Source: CATQHS01 sp963422655
GTDB taxonomy: Bacteria; Actinomycetota; Acidimicrobiia; Acidimicrobiales; Aldehydirespiratoraceae
Length of the DNA: 64,000 bases
Assembly: GCA_963422655.1 (NCBI GenBank)
Contig: OY730440.1
Location: forward strand, 1,426,001 to 1,490,000
Reading direction: 5' to 3'
Translations under genes and position numbers: made by a program
Shown here: positions 15,838 to 25,640 of the stretch, piece after piece
How the letters are laid out: the number at the start of each line of letters is the position of its first letter
How positions within the stretch are numbered: the stretch's first letter is position 1
Notes under the pieces: model-generated
The model's database searches: none
What the model saw: only the letters and a program-made list of their open reading frames with translations
Told to the model about the DNA's origin: nothing

Positions 15838-17664
15838 TCAAGGCGTGCCAGAAAACGGATCCGCGGGGTCGAAAAGCAAGTTTCGGGCCACCAGCTCAGC
15901 CGTAAGCGCCGGTACGAGTCGCTGCCAGGAGCCGATCAGGCCGACGTCGACCTGATCGAAGATCTCGGCTTCGGGATCGGAGTTGAGAGCCATCAAGATC
16001 CCGGCGTTGCGGATGCCGACGGTGTGATTGAAACGGCCGCTGGAACCGACGGCGATCAGCAGCCGGGGGGCCACGGAATGACCGGTCACGCCGATCTGGC
16101 GGCTCCGGGGGAGCCATCCCCGGTCGGTGACCTTGCGGGTCGCACCCAGCGCGGCGTCGCCCAGCGCGGCCCGGAGCTCGTCGATGATCGGATAACCAGA
16201 CGGGTCGACGCCCACGCCCACCGCCACCACGATCCCAGCCCGGCGCAGCTCGCCGGGGTCGGCGTCGGAGCGGGTAACCGACTCGGTCCGCAGTCGGGCC
16301 GGTGTTGACGGCTCGATGATCACCGGTTCGGGATCAGGAGCTGAACGGGGTCGGCGCCGGGTCAGCACACCGGGCCGGATGGTGGCCATCTGCACCGGCG
16401 AAGCCGACCGGATCGGGGCTTCGAGTTGGCCCCCGAAAGCCGGCTTCCAGGCCACCAGGCGCGTTTCGGCGTCGATTTCCAACCCGATGGCGTCGCCGGT
16501 GAGGCCCCAGCCCCCTCTAGCGGCCACGATCGAGGCCACGACCCGCCCGGCTCGGGTGCCTTCCACCAGCAACGCCCAGGGCCGGGCCGCGGCTGCGGCG
16601 GACCAGAGGGCTCCGGCCCACTGCTCAGGTTCGTCGGCGCCGACTATGGCCAGGACCCGGTCTGCTCCCATCGCACCGAGCCCGGCCGGGACGGGGGTGG
16701 CGGTGACGGCGGTGACGGTTCCCGAGATCGGCTGGGCCAACTCGGCCGCCTCGCCCAGCAGCTCCTTCCCAGTGCCGGGCTCGGTGAAGAAACACCACAC
16801 CTGTGGCGATCCTGAGCCGGAGCCACCGGTGCGCCGAGTCGGCACCACCGGATCGTCACCAACCGAGCCGGGGCCGAAGGCGCCCATGGACACCAGCCGG
16901 TCGACGGCTTCGGGCATGGTCGATACCCGAACCCCGAGTCGGGCTGTTTCGAGGTGCCGGACCGTCCCCACTCGGGTGGGCGACCCCGCTGCCCCCAGCT
17001 CTTTGCCGTCCAGCCCCAAGTCGGACGCGCCCACCCGAGTGATGCGATCGCCTGCCACCAACTCTCGCTGTTCGGGCGGGGCCTTGGACGGATCGCACAG
17101 CCGCTCCGCCGTCGACAGCACCGCCGGTAGCTCACCGAAGATAGTGCGGTAGCCGTCGTCGGTTTCGAGCCGGGCTCTGAAGGACCGGCCCGTCAGCACC
17201 CTTTCCTCGCCACCCTCAGGGCCGAGTACATCAAGGCGGTGGATCCCGGATTCGAAGGGCAATCCCAGCAGTTCGGCCACCTCGGCGGGGACCTGGCCCG
17301 TATCGGCGTCGAGCGAGTTGAGTCCGGCCAGCACCAAGTCGAAATGACCCTCACGGGCTATTGCCGCGGCCAGGGTTCGGGCCGTGGCGAGCGTGTCGCT
17401 GCCAGCGAAGGCGGGGTCGCAGAGATGGATGCCTCTGCTGGCGCCGCAGGCGATCATCTCCCGCACGGCGTCATCAGCCGCGGGCGGACCCATGGTGAAC
17501 ACCACCACCTCGCCGTCGGGGCCGGCTATCTCCACGGCTTTGGCGTTGGCCCGGCGGCAGTAGGCGTTGACCTCCAAGGCCACCCCGGTGCGCGCCACCC
17601 GGTCGCCGTCCATGCGGAGCTGCGTCGGCGCCGGGATCTGCTTGACCAGAACGGCGATTCTCAA
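15838..17664 (-). CDS. Fused electron transfer flavoprotein (EtfB-EtfA), mycofactocin-associated type
   Basis: A 608-residue single chain. Residues 1 to about 255 are an ETF beta-like half (MRIAVLVKQIPAP, NAYCRRANAKAVEIAG, VLAGLNSLDADTGQVPAEVAELL). Residues about 290-608 are an ETF alpha-like half ending in the FAD domain (TRKVTDRGWLPRSRQIGVTG, AVGSSGRFNHTVGIRNAGIL, ALNSDPEAEIFDQVDVGLIG). The RFNHTVGIRNAG wording is what I recall from mycofactocin-associated ETF alpha rather than the common QH-AGM form. It would shuttle electrons from dehydrogenases such as the acyl-CoA dehydrogenase at 80-1222. Start TTG 17664 has GGAG six bases upstream. ETF subunits are usually separate genes, so the fusion is notable. 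Confidence 0.88.
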   Translation of the reverse strand: MRIAVLVKQIPAPTQLRMDGDRVARTGVALEVNAYCRRANAKAVEIAGPDGEVVVFTMGPPAADDAVREMIACGASRGIHLCDPAFAGSDTLATARTLAAAIAREGHFDLVLAGLNSLDADTGQVPAEVAELLGLPFESGIHRLDVLGPEGGEERVLTGRSFRARLETDDGYRTIFGELPAVLSTAERLCDPSKAPPEQRELVAGDRITRVGASDLGLDGKELGAAGSPTRVGTVRHLETARLGVRVSTMPEAVDRLVSMGAFGPGSVGDDPVVPTRRTGGSGSGSPQVWCFFTEPGTGKELLGEAAELAQPISGTVTAVTATPVPAGLGAMGADRVLAIVGADEPEQWAGALWSAAAAARPWALLVEGTRAGRVVASIVAARGGWGLTGDAIGLEIDAETRLVAWKPAFGGQLEAPIRSASPVQMATIRPGVLTRRRPRSAPDPEPVIIEPSTPARLRTESVTRSDADPGELRRAGIVVAVGVGVDPSGYPIIDELRAALGDAALGATRKVTDRGWLPRSRQIGVTGHSVAPRLLIAVGSSGRFNHTVGIRNAGILMALNSDPEAEIFDQVDVGLIGSWQRLVPALTAELVARNLLFDPADPFSGTP

Positions 17665-17696
17665 GACGGGCTCCTCAGCCTACACATCGCCTATTT

Positions 17697-17757
17697 GTAT
17701 ACCGCTGTAACTGTATACCGCTGTAACTGTATACCGCTGTAACTGTATACCGCTGTA
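17697..17757. repeat. 16-bp tandem repeat, about 4 copies
   Basis: gtataccgctgtaact at 17697-17712, 17713-17728 and 17729-17744, with a partial fourth copy. It lies 33 bp upstream of the fused ETF start codon, so it may sit in the promoter region. It directly joins the broken paaC remnant. Each unit contains the palindrome GTATAC. Confidence 0.96.
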
Positions 17758-17764
17758 AGCGCAT

Positions 17765-18000
17765 CTATGGACGTCGTCGTCGGGTTCCACTTCGTCGAGC
17801 TCAAAGACAAGGTCAAGCTCAAAGACAAGTTCGTACAGCATGGCGGCGTGGCCAGTTCGTCCTGACCGATGCTGGAGAAGGCGAGATCTTCTTCGAGGAA
17901 CGGAGCCACACCGATCCATTCTGTGTGCCGCTGACCCATCAGATACTCGTCTCAGGTACTCGTCGTCGGCGAAAGCCAGCAGGAGCCCCCGTCCCTCATA
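17765..18000 (-). pseudogene. Fragment of phenylacetyl-CoA epoxidase subunit PaaC-like gene
   Basis: Reading across frames on the minus strand gives LLLAFADDEYL, then MGQRHTEWIGVAPFLEEDLA, then AFSSIGQDEL-GHAAMLYELV, an unmistakable PaaC/PaaA-type diiron-fold N-terminus (compare the family pattern HRxSEWxGxAPxLEEDIAxxNIAxDELGHA). Two lesions are visible. A 13-bp tandem duplication (gacgagtaycwga) after ADDEYL shifts the frame, and one G is missing between DEL and GHA. The remnant stops at a duplicated VFELD stretch and then the 16-bp repeat array. About 80 codons remain of roughly 250. No other paa gene is in the window. Confidence 0.75.
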
Positions 18001-18606
18001 CCCACCGTACCTCATACCCAACGTACTCGCCGGTCACGGCACTTGTTTCTGCACGACCCTTGTTTCTGGCAGCCTTGCGGCGGGCAGCGACGACGACTCC
18101 GTCGTGGTGCCGGTGCAGCTTGTCGGTATTGGGTTCGATGACGGGCATAGCGGTGACCGAAGCGGAAGCCAGTTCGGCGTTGACGAGGCCCTCAGGCTGT
18201 GCCACGGAATTCTCGACGGTCTCCTCAGCGGTCTCGGCGTCAGATCTCCGACGACGAGAGGGCCGATTCTTCGGATCAACTACCTTGCCGATGTGAGATT
18301 GCTTGAAGGCCTGCGGCCAGCCCCTCGCCGCCTCCGGGGAGTCGCAGATAGTCCAGATCGGCTCGGACTCCACCACAGTCACCCCGAACGTGTCCGACGA
18401 GCTCGTCGACGCATTGCTCAACGGCCAAGGCGAATTCGACAAGGCGACGGAGTTGTTGACAGCCTTTCCCGGTGCCGTGCAGACCCCGCTGCTCGAGGCG
18501 ACCGCGAATGACAAGACGTTCGGTCCGCTGATGAAAGCCTCGATTATCGCCGACTTCACGGAGGCTCGTCACATTCTAATGACCGTATGACCACTCTGAT
18601 GACCGC
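18001..18606. other. Unassigned region, probably degraded coding sequence
   Basis: Open frames exist on both strands (18559-17996 minus, 18303-18590 plus), but none matches a family I recognise. The plus-strand stretch VSDELVDALLNGQGEFDKA to MKASIIADFTEARHIL has normal composition and could be the end of a real protein reading into the hydrolase gene. The minus frame is rich in Ser, Arg and Ala, as an antisense frame would be. Given gene fragments on both sides, decay is the best explanation. Confidence 0.35.
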
Positions 18607-19191
18607 ATGACGCAGCCTGCTGGACTCCTTTTGACCCACGGTGCCGGAAGCGACCGGGACCATCGCATCAACCTCGCTTTGGAAAGAGGCCTCGATCTGC
18701 CTGTGCGCCGCATCGATTTCCCGTACCGACGCACACCGGGACGCCGACCACCGGATCGAGCCCCGAAACTCATCGGCTGCATAATTGAGGAGACTGAGGC
18801 TTTCGCCGACGAACTCGGCGTGGGCCTTGACCGACTCGTCTACGGCGGACGTTCGATGGGCGGACGTATGTGCAGCATGGCTTTGGCCGGATCGCTCGCA
18901 GGTGCCGGTCTGATTTGCCTTAGCTATCCCCTTCACCCACCCGGCCGGCCCGAAAAACTGAGGGTCGATCATTTCGCCGACATCGAGGTCCCGGTTCTCA
19001 TGGTCAACGGCGACCGCGACCCTTTCGGGACCCCCGAGGAATTCCATCGTGAACTCCTCGCCATAAGCGCGCCGCTGCAATTGCATTGGCTCGAAGGGCA
19101 AGGACACGATCCCAGACCCGGCTTCGACGGCCGGATCGTGGACCTCGTCGCCCGCTTCGTCGATGGACTCGGTGAGGTCTCGCCGGGATGA
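18607..19191 (+). CDS. Small alpha/beta hydrolase (KANL3/Tex30-like)
   Basis: A 194-residue alpha/beta hydrolase. The oxyanion stretch LLLTHGAGS (about 7-15), nucleophile elbow GGRSMGGR (Ser at about 82), acid in MVNGDRDPFGTP and the catalytic His in WLEGQGHDPRP are all present and in order. The family is annotated as alpha/beta family hydrolase or dienelactone-hydrolase-like; the substrate is not known. It is surrounded by pseudogene fragments but is itself complete. Repeated ATGACC(A/G)C-like sequence just before the ATG makes the exact start slightly uncertain. Confidence 0.82.
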   Translation: MTQPAGLLLTHGAGSDRDHRINLALERGLDLPVRRIDFPYRRTPGRRPPDRAPKLIGCIIEETEAFADELGVGLDRLVYGGRSMGGRMCSMALAGSLAGAGLICLSYPLHPPGRPEKLRVDHFADIEVPVLMVNGDRDPFGTPEEFHRELLAISAPLQLHWLEGQGHDPRPGFDGRIVDLVARFVDGLGEVSPG

Positions 19192-19218
19192 GAGCCCGCA
19201 GTCATTAGCCTCACCGAC

Positions 19219-19425
19219 ATGCTGGAGCGCATCGCTCGCGGATGAACTGAGCGACGTCGAAAGCCGTTTCGGTGATCCGGCAGTGCAAACCGATCCCGTC
19301 CGGTTGGCTGCGCTGGGTAGGCGCTTCAAGCAACTCTCCGAAATTGTTGAGACCGGTCGACTCCTGCGCGAAGCGCTCGACGATCACCAAGCCGCACGTG
19401 AGATGCTCACCGACGTCGTCTTGGC
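19219..19425 (+). pseudogene. N-terminal fragment of a peptide chain release factor gene (prfA-like)
   Basis: ATG 19219 reads MLERIARG and stops; in the next frame the text continues as DELSDVESRFGDPAVQTDPV, then RLAALGRRFKQLSEIVETG and LREALDDHQAAREMLTD. This is the PCRF domain start of bacterial release factor 1 (pattern MLxRLxxLExRYxELExxLSDP). After about 70 codons the similarity ends, close to the end of the protease array. RF1 is essential, so an intact copy should exist elsewhere; this is a duplicated or relocated scrap. Confidence 0.75.
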
Positions 19426-19491
19426 CTCGCCGAAGCACACATATCCCTCATTCAAACGGGTCGAAACCACTACGGTCGCAACCTCCAGCGT

Positions 19492-22011
19492 CTATCGGCG
19501 ATACTTGACGCTGGCATAGTTCGGACCCGGCCCCCAGCCGCCTCTCACGCCGTTGGAGCCGATCGCCTTCACTCGATAGTAATATTCGGTGCCAGGAACC
19601 AGGTCGGTTGATCGATCAGAATACGAAGCTGTAGTTGATTCACCGATCTTGGCGTAGGCTTGGCCGTGCACTGCTATACGGCGATACACCTCATATCGAG
19701 CAACATCACCTATCGGTTGCGACCAGGACACCGCTACGCCACCAGAAGCAGTCACTGCTTTAAGATTTCCAACAGCGGGAGCCACAACCCCGGCATAGTT
19801 CTGGCCTGATCCCCAACCACCGGCCACACCGTTGGATCCGACCGCTTTCACCCGATAATAGTACTCCGCACCAGGAACCAGACCAGCAGATCGATCAGAA
19901 TACGAAGCCGTTTCAGATTCACCGATCTTGGCGTAGGACCGGCCATGCACAGCCACCCGGCGATACACCTCATATCCGGTAATATCACCTACCGGTTTCG
20001 CCCAGGAGACCGATATCACTCCTGGATCAGAGCTCACCGCCGCCTTCAGGCCATTGAGCGCCGCAATTCTTGTTCTCGCATAGTTAGAACCAATCCCCCA
20101 GTGGCCCACAGCACCAGTACTGCTAACCGTCTTGACTCGATAGTAGTACTCTGTTCCGGGAGTTAACGCAGCAGGAACATCATGATAGTAAATCTCAGTC
20201 GTGGTACCAATCTTTTCATATTGCTGACCTGCCACTGCCGCGCGACGATAAATGTCATACTGATCTACGTCAGCATTGAGTTTATTCCACAAGAGTAAGA
20301 CACCATCATATTGTACTCCATTAAGCCTTACACCGCTCGGGCCACCCAATGCTACGGGCTTAACAGTCGGAACCCGCACCCACGCATAGTTGGAACCAGG
20401 TCCCCACAAGCCAACCAACCCTGTCGGGCCGACCGGTTTAACTCTATATAAGTACTCTACGCCAGGAAGCAGCTGATTGATACGGTCGAGATAGTCGCAA
20501 CAACTATCAGTATCTCCAATATATTGGTAGCTTGTACCTCGCTCTGCTCGACGCCTGAATACCATGAAACGAGCTATATCCTCGCCAGATGAGGGCGAGG
20601 CGAGTTCCCAGCCAACATTGACACCCCTACGGTTCTGAGATCCGGTCAAACTGACTACAGCACGAATATTTATTGGAGCACCGGGCGGTTCATCCGTCAA
20701 AACCTTTACCCCAAGATAGTTTTCTACTTCCTTAATGGCTGAAAAGATTACCGTAGTATCGAGTGTCCTACAGTTGAAAGTATGTCCTGCGGCCAGTATC
20801 CCGTAGGCTACTCCTTTAGCATCATAAACTGGACCTCCACTATCACCATCACAAATCTTCAAGTTCGGACCTTTAACTTTAACGAAGACAGACTTGCACC
20901 TCACCCCTTCCCCATCTTCGTCCATACATGCGTCGTCATCCTCTAGCCAGTTCGTCAAATTTATTGCGATACTTGTTACGTTACCACATGAAACGCCACT
21001 ATAACCTCCGGTATGGCAAACATAGGCGCCCATCATTTCGGATCGTTTGGCTGTTCCCGTTACCTCACATATAGAGCGAGCATTAGCACCGCACTTGTAG
21101 TCATTGGTTATCTTGTGGGAGGAACCATTCGGGATGCGGTTAAATTGTGCATCCGCTCTAGGTCCTTCACCTCCAACCACAAATGGAAAACTCTCTCCAT
21201 ACATTTCTTGGTAGGGCCCACAGTGGCCTGCTGTTATAAGCCCGTCGGGACCTCCGATCTGTTTGGCTCCGAATCCGGCGGTGCATCCACTACTCAGCCG
21301 ACGTCCGGCCCTAAAGTTCGCCCTTTTGCTGAAACCCGTGGCGTCAGTGACTACTACCCCTACACCTGTATGCTCTTGCAATATTTCGATGAGAGAGGAC
21401 GCTTCAACCGCGAAGCGCTCGTTAGAGCTTGAATTGATTGCCGATTCAGTATCCCGCCGCGATCGAATAGGTAACAAGCCAGGGTCAACTCCAATCTCAA
21501 CACTGTTGGTTGCCACGTCAACACTGGTATAGACCACGATTTCAGCGATCTTGGAACTGACCTCAGGATCATCTGTGACCTGCGTGGGGTCAATCCGGTC
21601 CTGGGCAGCCCTCAGCTCTTCGTACGTGTGCGCGGCACCCGTACGAATCTCGACGTCATCATGCGCAGCCGCGATCCGCTGCGCCTCCACCCCAGGGTCC
21701 GCATTCCCGGCCAACCACACCCACGCCCCGAAATCTTCGCCGTGGTCAATCCCCCAACCAGCCAACCGCGAACCCTCCAACACACGGATCGAACCCATCA
21801 CCTCCTGCAACAAGGCGATCCGACCCAAACGCCGCCCAGCCTCCTCAACGCTCATCGAATAATCCCGCGCATACGACTCCACCACGAAATCCGCCGAACC
21901 CTCCGCTGCCACCGCCTCGGCGCTCAACACCTCTCCCGCAGTCTCCGAAACAGCTGGGTACCCCGGCCCAGCCAACAGCCACAACCCGACTGTCAGCAGC
22001 CAAGCAATCAC
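19492..22011 (-). CDS. Secreted trypsin-like protease with 4 Fn3 repeats (array copy A)
   Basis: An 839-residue exported S1-type serine protease. Residues 1-20 are hydrophobic but lack the usual basic n-region. Residues about 40-140 form a propeptide (SYARDYSMSVEEAGRRLGRI, GWGIDHGEDFGAWVWLAG) like those of streptogrisin or alpha-lytic proteases. A basic RSRR lies at 183-186, then the protease with His263 (LITAGHC), Asp287 (RADAQF) and Ser391 (DGDSGGP). Four Fn3 domains fill 446-839, each with YEVYRR and PGxEYYYRVK. Start GTG has no Shine-Dalgarno; TAGTCT lies six bases upstream, and an in-frame TAG there blocks any longer N-terminus. It is the only array copy ending in TAG. Middle codons are visibly more AT-rich than the ends. 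Confidence 0.9.
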   Translation of the reverse strand: MIAWLLTVGLWLLAGPGYPAVSETAGEVLSAEAVAAEGSADFVVESYARDYSMSVEEAGRRLGRIALLQEVMGSIRVLEGSRLAGWGIDHGEDFGAWVWLAGNADPGVEAQRIAAAHDDVEIRTGAAHTYEELRAAQDRIDPTQVTDDPEVSSKIAEIVVYTSVDVATNSVEIGVDPGLLPIRSRRDTESAINSSSNERFAVEASSLIEILQEHTGVGVVVTDATGFSKRANFRAGRRLSSGCTAGFGAKQIGGPDGLITAGHCGPYQEMYGESFPFVVGGEGPRADAQFNRIPNGSSHKITNDYKCGANARSICEVTGTAKRSEMMGAYVCHTGGYSGVSCGNVTSIAINLTNWLEDDDACMDEDGEGVRCKSVFVKVKGPNLKICDGDSGGPVYDAKGVAYGILAAGHTFNCRTLDTTVIFSAIKEVENYLGVKVLTDEPPGAPINIRAVVSLTGSQNRRGVNVGWELASPSSGEDIARFMVFRRRAERGTSYQYIGDTDSCCDYLDRINQLLPGVEYLYRVKPVGPTGLVGLWGPGSNYAWVRVPTVKPVALGGPSGVRLNGVQYDGVLLLWNKLNADVDQYDIYRRAAVAGQQYEKIGTTTEIYYHDVPAALTPGTEYYYRVKTVSSTGAVGHWGIGSNYARTRIAALNGLKAAVSSDPGVISVSWAKPVGDITGYEVYRRVAVHGRSYAKIGESETASYSDRSAGLVPGAEYYYRVKAVGSNGVAGGWGSGQNYAGVVAPAVGNLKAVTASGGVAVSWSQPIGDVARYEVYRRIAVHGQAYAKIGESTTASYSDRSTDLVPGTEYYYRVKAIGSNGVRGGWGPGPNYASVKYRR

Positions 22012-22017
22012 ATCACA

Positions 22018-22023
22018 AGACTA
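22018..22023 (-). promoter_or_regulatory. Putative -10 box of a leaderless promoter, copy A
   Basis: TAGTCT preceded by TGA, giving an extended TGN-type -10, with exactly 6 nt between it and the GTG start. The same box and spacing recur at six array genes. With no Shine-Dalgarno in any of them, transcription starting at or next to the start codon is the simplest reading. Confidence 0.6.
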
Positions 22024-22036
22024 TCAGACACTTCAC

Positions 22037-22175
22037 CGGAGGTCGTGATCAGCGAGTCAACGGCCTTGTCGGTGTGAGTCCGATTACGAGATCACAGACA
22101 CAGGTGCTGACCTTGGCGACGACGTTTCGTGCTCGGCCAGTGCCTGTAGCGCCTCGGTGTTGGATGTGACCGACC
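22037..22175 (-). pseudogene. Decayed fragment of the amidohydrolase gene, copy 1
   Basis: Base-by-base similarity to 36113-36255 (3' half of the amidohydrolase): shared stretches include ttggcgacgacgtt and cctcggtgt. It sits directly upstream of protease copy A, just as the larger amidohydrolase copy lies upstream of copy E, so the two were duplicated together. Confidence 0.75.
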
Positions 22176-22233
22176 AGCAGCGTGAGCGACCATCCAGCCG
22201 GGAGATTCGGGCGGTCTGAAGTCCCAACATCTG

Positions 22234-25200
22234 TCAGCGGTATTTGATGCTGGCGTAGTTCGGGCCTGGTCCCCAGCCGCCTCTCACACCGCTAGCGCCG
22301 ACCGCTTTCACTCGATAATAGTACTCTGTACCCGAAGCCAGGCTTGCGGATTGATCCAGGTACGAAACCTTCGCCGTTTTGGTTTCACCGATTTTTCTGT
22401 AGAGCTGGCCTTTCACTGCTGCCCGCCGATACACCTCATAACGGACAACATCACCTACCGGTTTCGCCCAAGACACCGACACACCACCAGAAACGGATGC
22501 TGCTTCGATGTTTCCGACAGCGGGAGCCACAGCCCGGGCATAGTTCCGTCCGGTGCCCCAGCTACCCGCCACGCCGCTAGCGCCAACCGCTTTCACTCGA
22601 TAATAATACTCCACACCAGGAACCAAGCCAGCAGATCGATCAGAATACGAAGCCGTTTTGGTTTCACCGATTTTTCTGTAGAGCTGGCCTTTCACTGCTG
22701 CCCGCCGATACACCTCATAACGGACAACGTCACCTACCGGTTTCGCCCAAGACACCGACACACCACCAGAAACGGATGCTGCTTCGATGTTTCCGACAGC
22801 GGGAGCCACAGCCCGGGCATAGTTCCGTCCGGTGCCCCAGCTACCCGCCAACCCGCTAGCGCCGACCGCCTTCACTCGATAATAATACTCCACACCAGGA
22901 ACCAAGCCAGCAGATCGATCAGAATACGAAGCCGTCCTAGTTTCACCAATCTTTCTGTAGGCATGGCCCTTAACTGCTGCCCGCCGATACACCTCATAAC
23001 GGACAACGTCACCTACCGGTTTCGCCCAGGAGAACCTAACCAACGTTGAGTCTGGGCTCACGGATGCCTGCAGATCAGTTAAGGCTGGGACTTTGATAGA
23101 CGCATACAGCGGTGGGTTGACCCACCATTGTGGCTTAGCAATCGTAATGACGCGATAATAGTATTCAAGGCCGGGGGTTAGCTTCTCGAGGGGATCATAG
23201 AAGATTGGGTTATCAACTTCAGTGGCACCCATGAATGCATATTCTTGTCCTTCTACAGCTGCTCGACGATCGACTGCGAAAAGGAGAACCTGATCCTTGA
23301 TCTTGTCCCAGGATACTCCCATGTCCCAGGATACGATGGCTCCACGAAATGGTTTCCCGTTAGGGAGTGTGATCCCATCGAAGGCCGGACGTGCATATGG
23401 CCTGGTAATTGGTATTCTCACAGACGCATAGTTGGAGCTAAGTCCCCATGAGCCCATCCAATTGTTCGAATTGATAGGCCTCACTCGATATACGTACTCT
23501 TCCCCGGGGGGCAGCCCCGAAATGGTGTCATACATGGAGCAGCATTTTCCCGTCCAATACTGCTGTAACCAGTACCTTGCCCTACTGTACGACGGTAGAT
23601 TTCAAACAATGGGGGGTCTACATTACGACCGGGACTGACCAGCTTCCAGCTAAGCTCAACCCGTGCTCCATCTGAACTGACTTCAGCACGAAGATCTTTT
23701 GTTGTTATTGTATCGATTTGAAAGTCATTGCTAGGCCTGCTCACCGATATATTGGTCGCAGCCCGCACGATATACTGATGCCTGAGTCCTAGGGAAAATC
23801 CGCCATGTTCATCAGCAAAGCGGGGTAGCTTTGGAGTACCAATAAGCTCGTAATCTAGACTGGCTCCTCTGATCCGCCGATAGACATTATATCGCATTGC
23901 ATCCTCAACTGGATCCCAGGTCAACTCTAAGACTCCCGCTGTATCGGTCCTGAGGCGCCCCTTAAGGTTCTGGGGCGCGCCAAGCGGCGAAGAAGGAGCC
24001 GTCAAAACCCTTACATCAAGATAACCCTCTGCCTCCTTGATCGCTGTAAACAGTACCCGTAGACCCTCATAGCTACAAGGTAGCCGACCCCCACTTGATC
24101 CTCCCAAAATGCCGTAAGCGATGCCGTTAGCGTCATACAATGGTGCGCCGCTGTCACCCGAACAGGATCTCAGGCTCGGACCCTGGAGCTCCACGAATAC
24201 ATTTTCGCATGTTATCCCATTTCCATCTTTGTCCTGACATGCATTCGCACCATCGGTATACCATTCTGCTGGGCTTATTGTGATGTCTGTTACTTCACCA
24301 CAAGAGACACCTGTTACGTTTCCAGTCTTGCAGACATAAGCGCCCATCATGTCGATTCGTTCTCTAGTTCCAGTTACTCCACACACAGCGTCCGCGTCAG
24401 CCCCGCAGATGTATTCGTTGGTAAGCCGGAGAGACGAACCAAATGGGACGCTATGGAACTGCGCATCTGCTCTGCTTCCTGGACGTCCAACCACAAAAGG
24501 CAGCACCTGGCCATGAAGTCTCTGATAGTCGTCGCAGTGGCCTGCGGTAAGGACTCCGTATGGACCTCCGACCTGTTTGGCCGCAAACCCTGCCGTGCAT
24601 GTGGTCATTGATTGTCCAGCCCTGAAGTCCGCTGTCTTGGTGAACCCTGAGGCGTCGATCACCGTCACCCCTACACCCGTGTGTTGTTGCAGTGCATCGC
24701 CAAGCTCCGTTGCTTCTGTCGCGAGTCCTTCAGCATCCGACTCCTGCCCGGAAGTGGCGTTACGCCGGGAGCGACCAGACCCCGAATCCGGGTCGATGGC
24801 AATCTTGACGCTGTTGGCTGCCATATCAATACCTGTGTAGACCACCATCGCAGCGATCTTGGAGCTGGTCTCAGGATCATCTGTGATCAGTGTGGGATCA
24901 ATTCGGTCCTGGGCGGCTTGTAGTTCTTGGTACGTGTGGGTGGCGGCGGTGCGGATCTCCACGTCATCATGCGCGGCCGCAACCCGTGCCGCCTCCACGC
25001 CGGGGGCTTCGTCACCGGCCAACCACACCCACGCCCCGAAATCTTCGCCATGATCGATCCCCCAGCCAGCAACCCTGGAACCCTCCAGTGCTCGGATCGA
25101 GCCCATCACCTCCTGCAACAGGGCGATCCGCCCCAAACGCCGCCCAGCCTCACCAACCGAAACCGAATAATCCCGCGCATAAGACCCCGCCACAAAATCC

Positions 25201-25487
25201 GCCAAACCGGCAGACTCAACCACCCCAGCAAAAGGCTCATCCTTTGAACCGTCCCCAAGAGCCTCCTCCTCCGAACCAACCGAAACAGCCGCCTCCTCTC
25301 CCGAACCGTCCGAAACAGCTAGGACATCCGAGGTGTGCGAAGCAGCTGCTGGCTCTGCCGAACTGCCTGAACTAGCCGCCGCCGCCTCCGAAGTACCCGT
25401 GTCAGTCTCCAAAGTGCCCGTGTCGGCTAGGGCCTCTCCTGACCCAGCCCACAACCACAACCCGACCGCCAACAGCCAAGCAACCAC
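22234..25487 (-). pseudogene. Trypsin-like protease with 6 Fn3 repeats, single frameshift (copy B)
   Basis: Two overlapping frames (25487-23481 and 23535-22234) together make one protein of about 1080 residues like its neighbours. The first part holds the signal, a long acidic Ser/Gly linker of about 70 residues, propeptide, RSRR, His (VLTAGHC), Asp (RADAQF), Ser (SGDSGAP) and one and a half Fn3 domains. Near 23540-23560 the frame changes: one base is missing relative to paralogues that read IGQGACCSYRD where this one reads IGRENAAPC. The downstream frame encodes the remaining Fn3 domains. The last two are almost identical at DNA level, spaced 279 bp. The short form would still be a complete protease. 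A sequencing error at the GGGAAAA run is possible. Confidence 0.85.
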
Positions 25488-25493
25488 GCCATG

Positions 25494-25499
25494 AGACTA
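25494..25499 (-). promoter_or_regulatory. Putative leaderless -10 box, copy B
   Basis: TAGTCT with 6 nt to the GTG start; here the extended TGN is absent (preceded by TAG). Confidence 0.55.
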
Positions 25500-25640
25500 C
25501 TACATGATCGAGACGGGTGGAAGGCCACGTACATCCAAGCCCACCAGACTCCGCGCACGGCTTCGCTGTCATCGGGGCAGGGCCAGTGTCTGTTCCAGTG
25601 TCTGTTAGCGAGCACGGCCCAGTGTCTATTAACGGGTCTG

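Noticed and set aside
17996..18559. A 187-residue minus-strand gene
   Set aside because: Ser/Ala/Arg-rich composition, no recognisable domain, and a competing more protein-like frame on the plus strand; kept only as an unassigned region.
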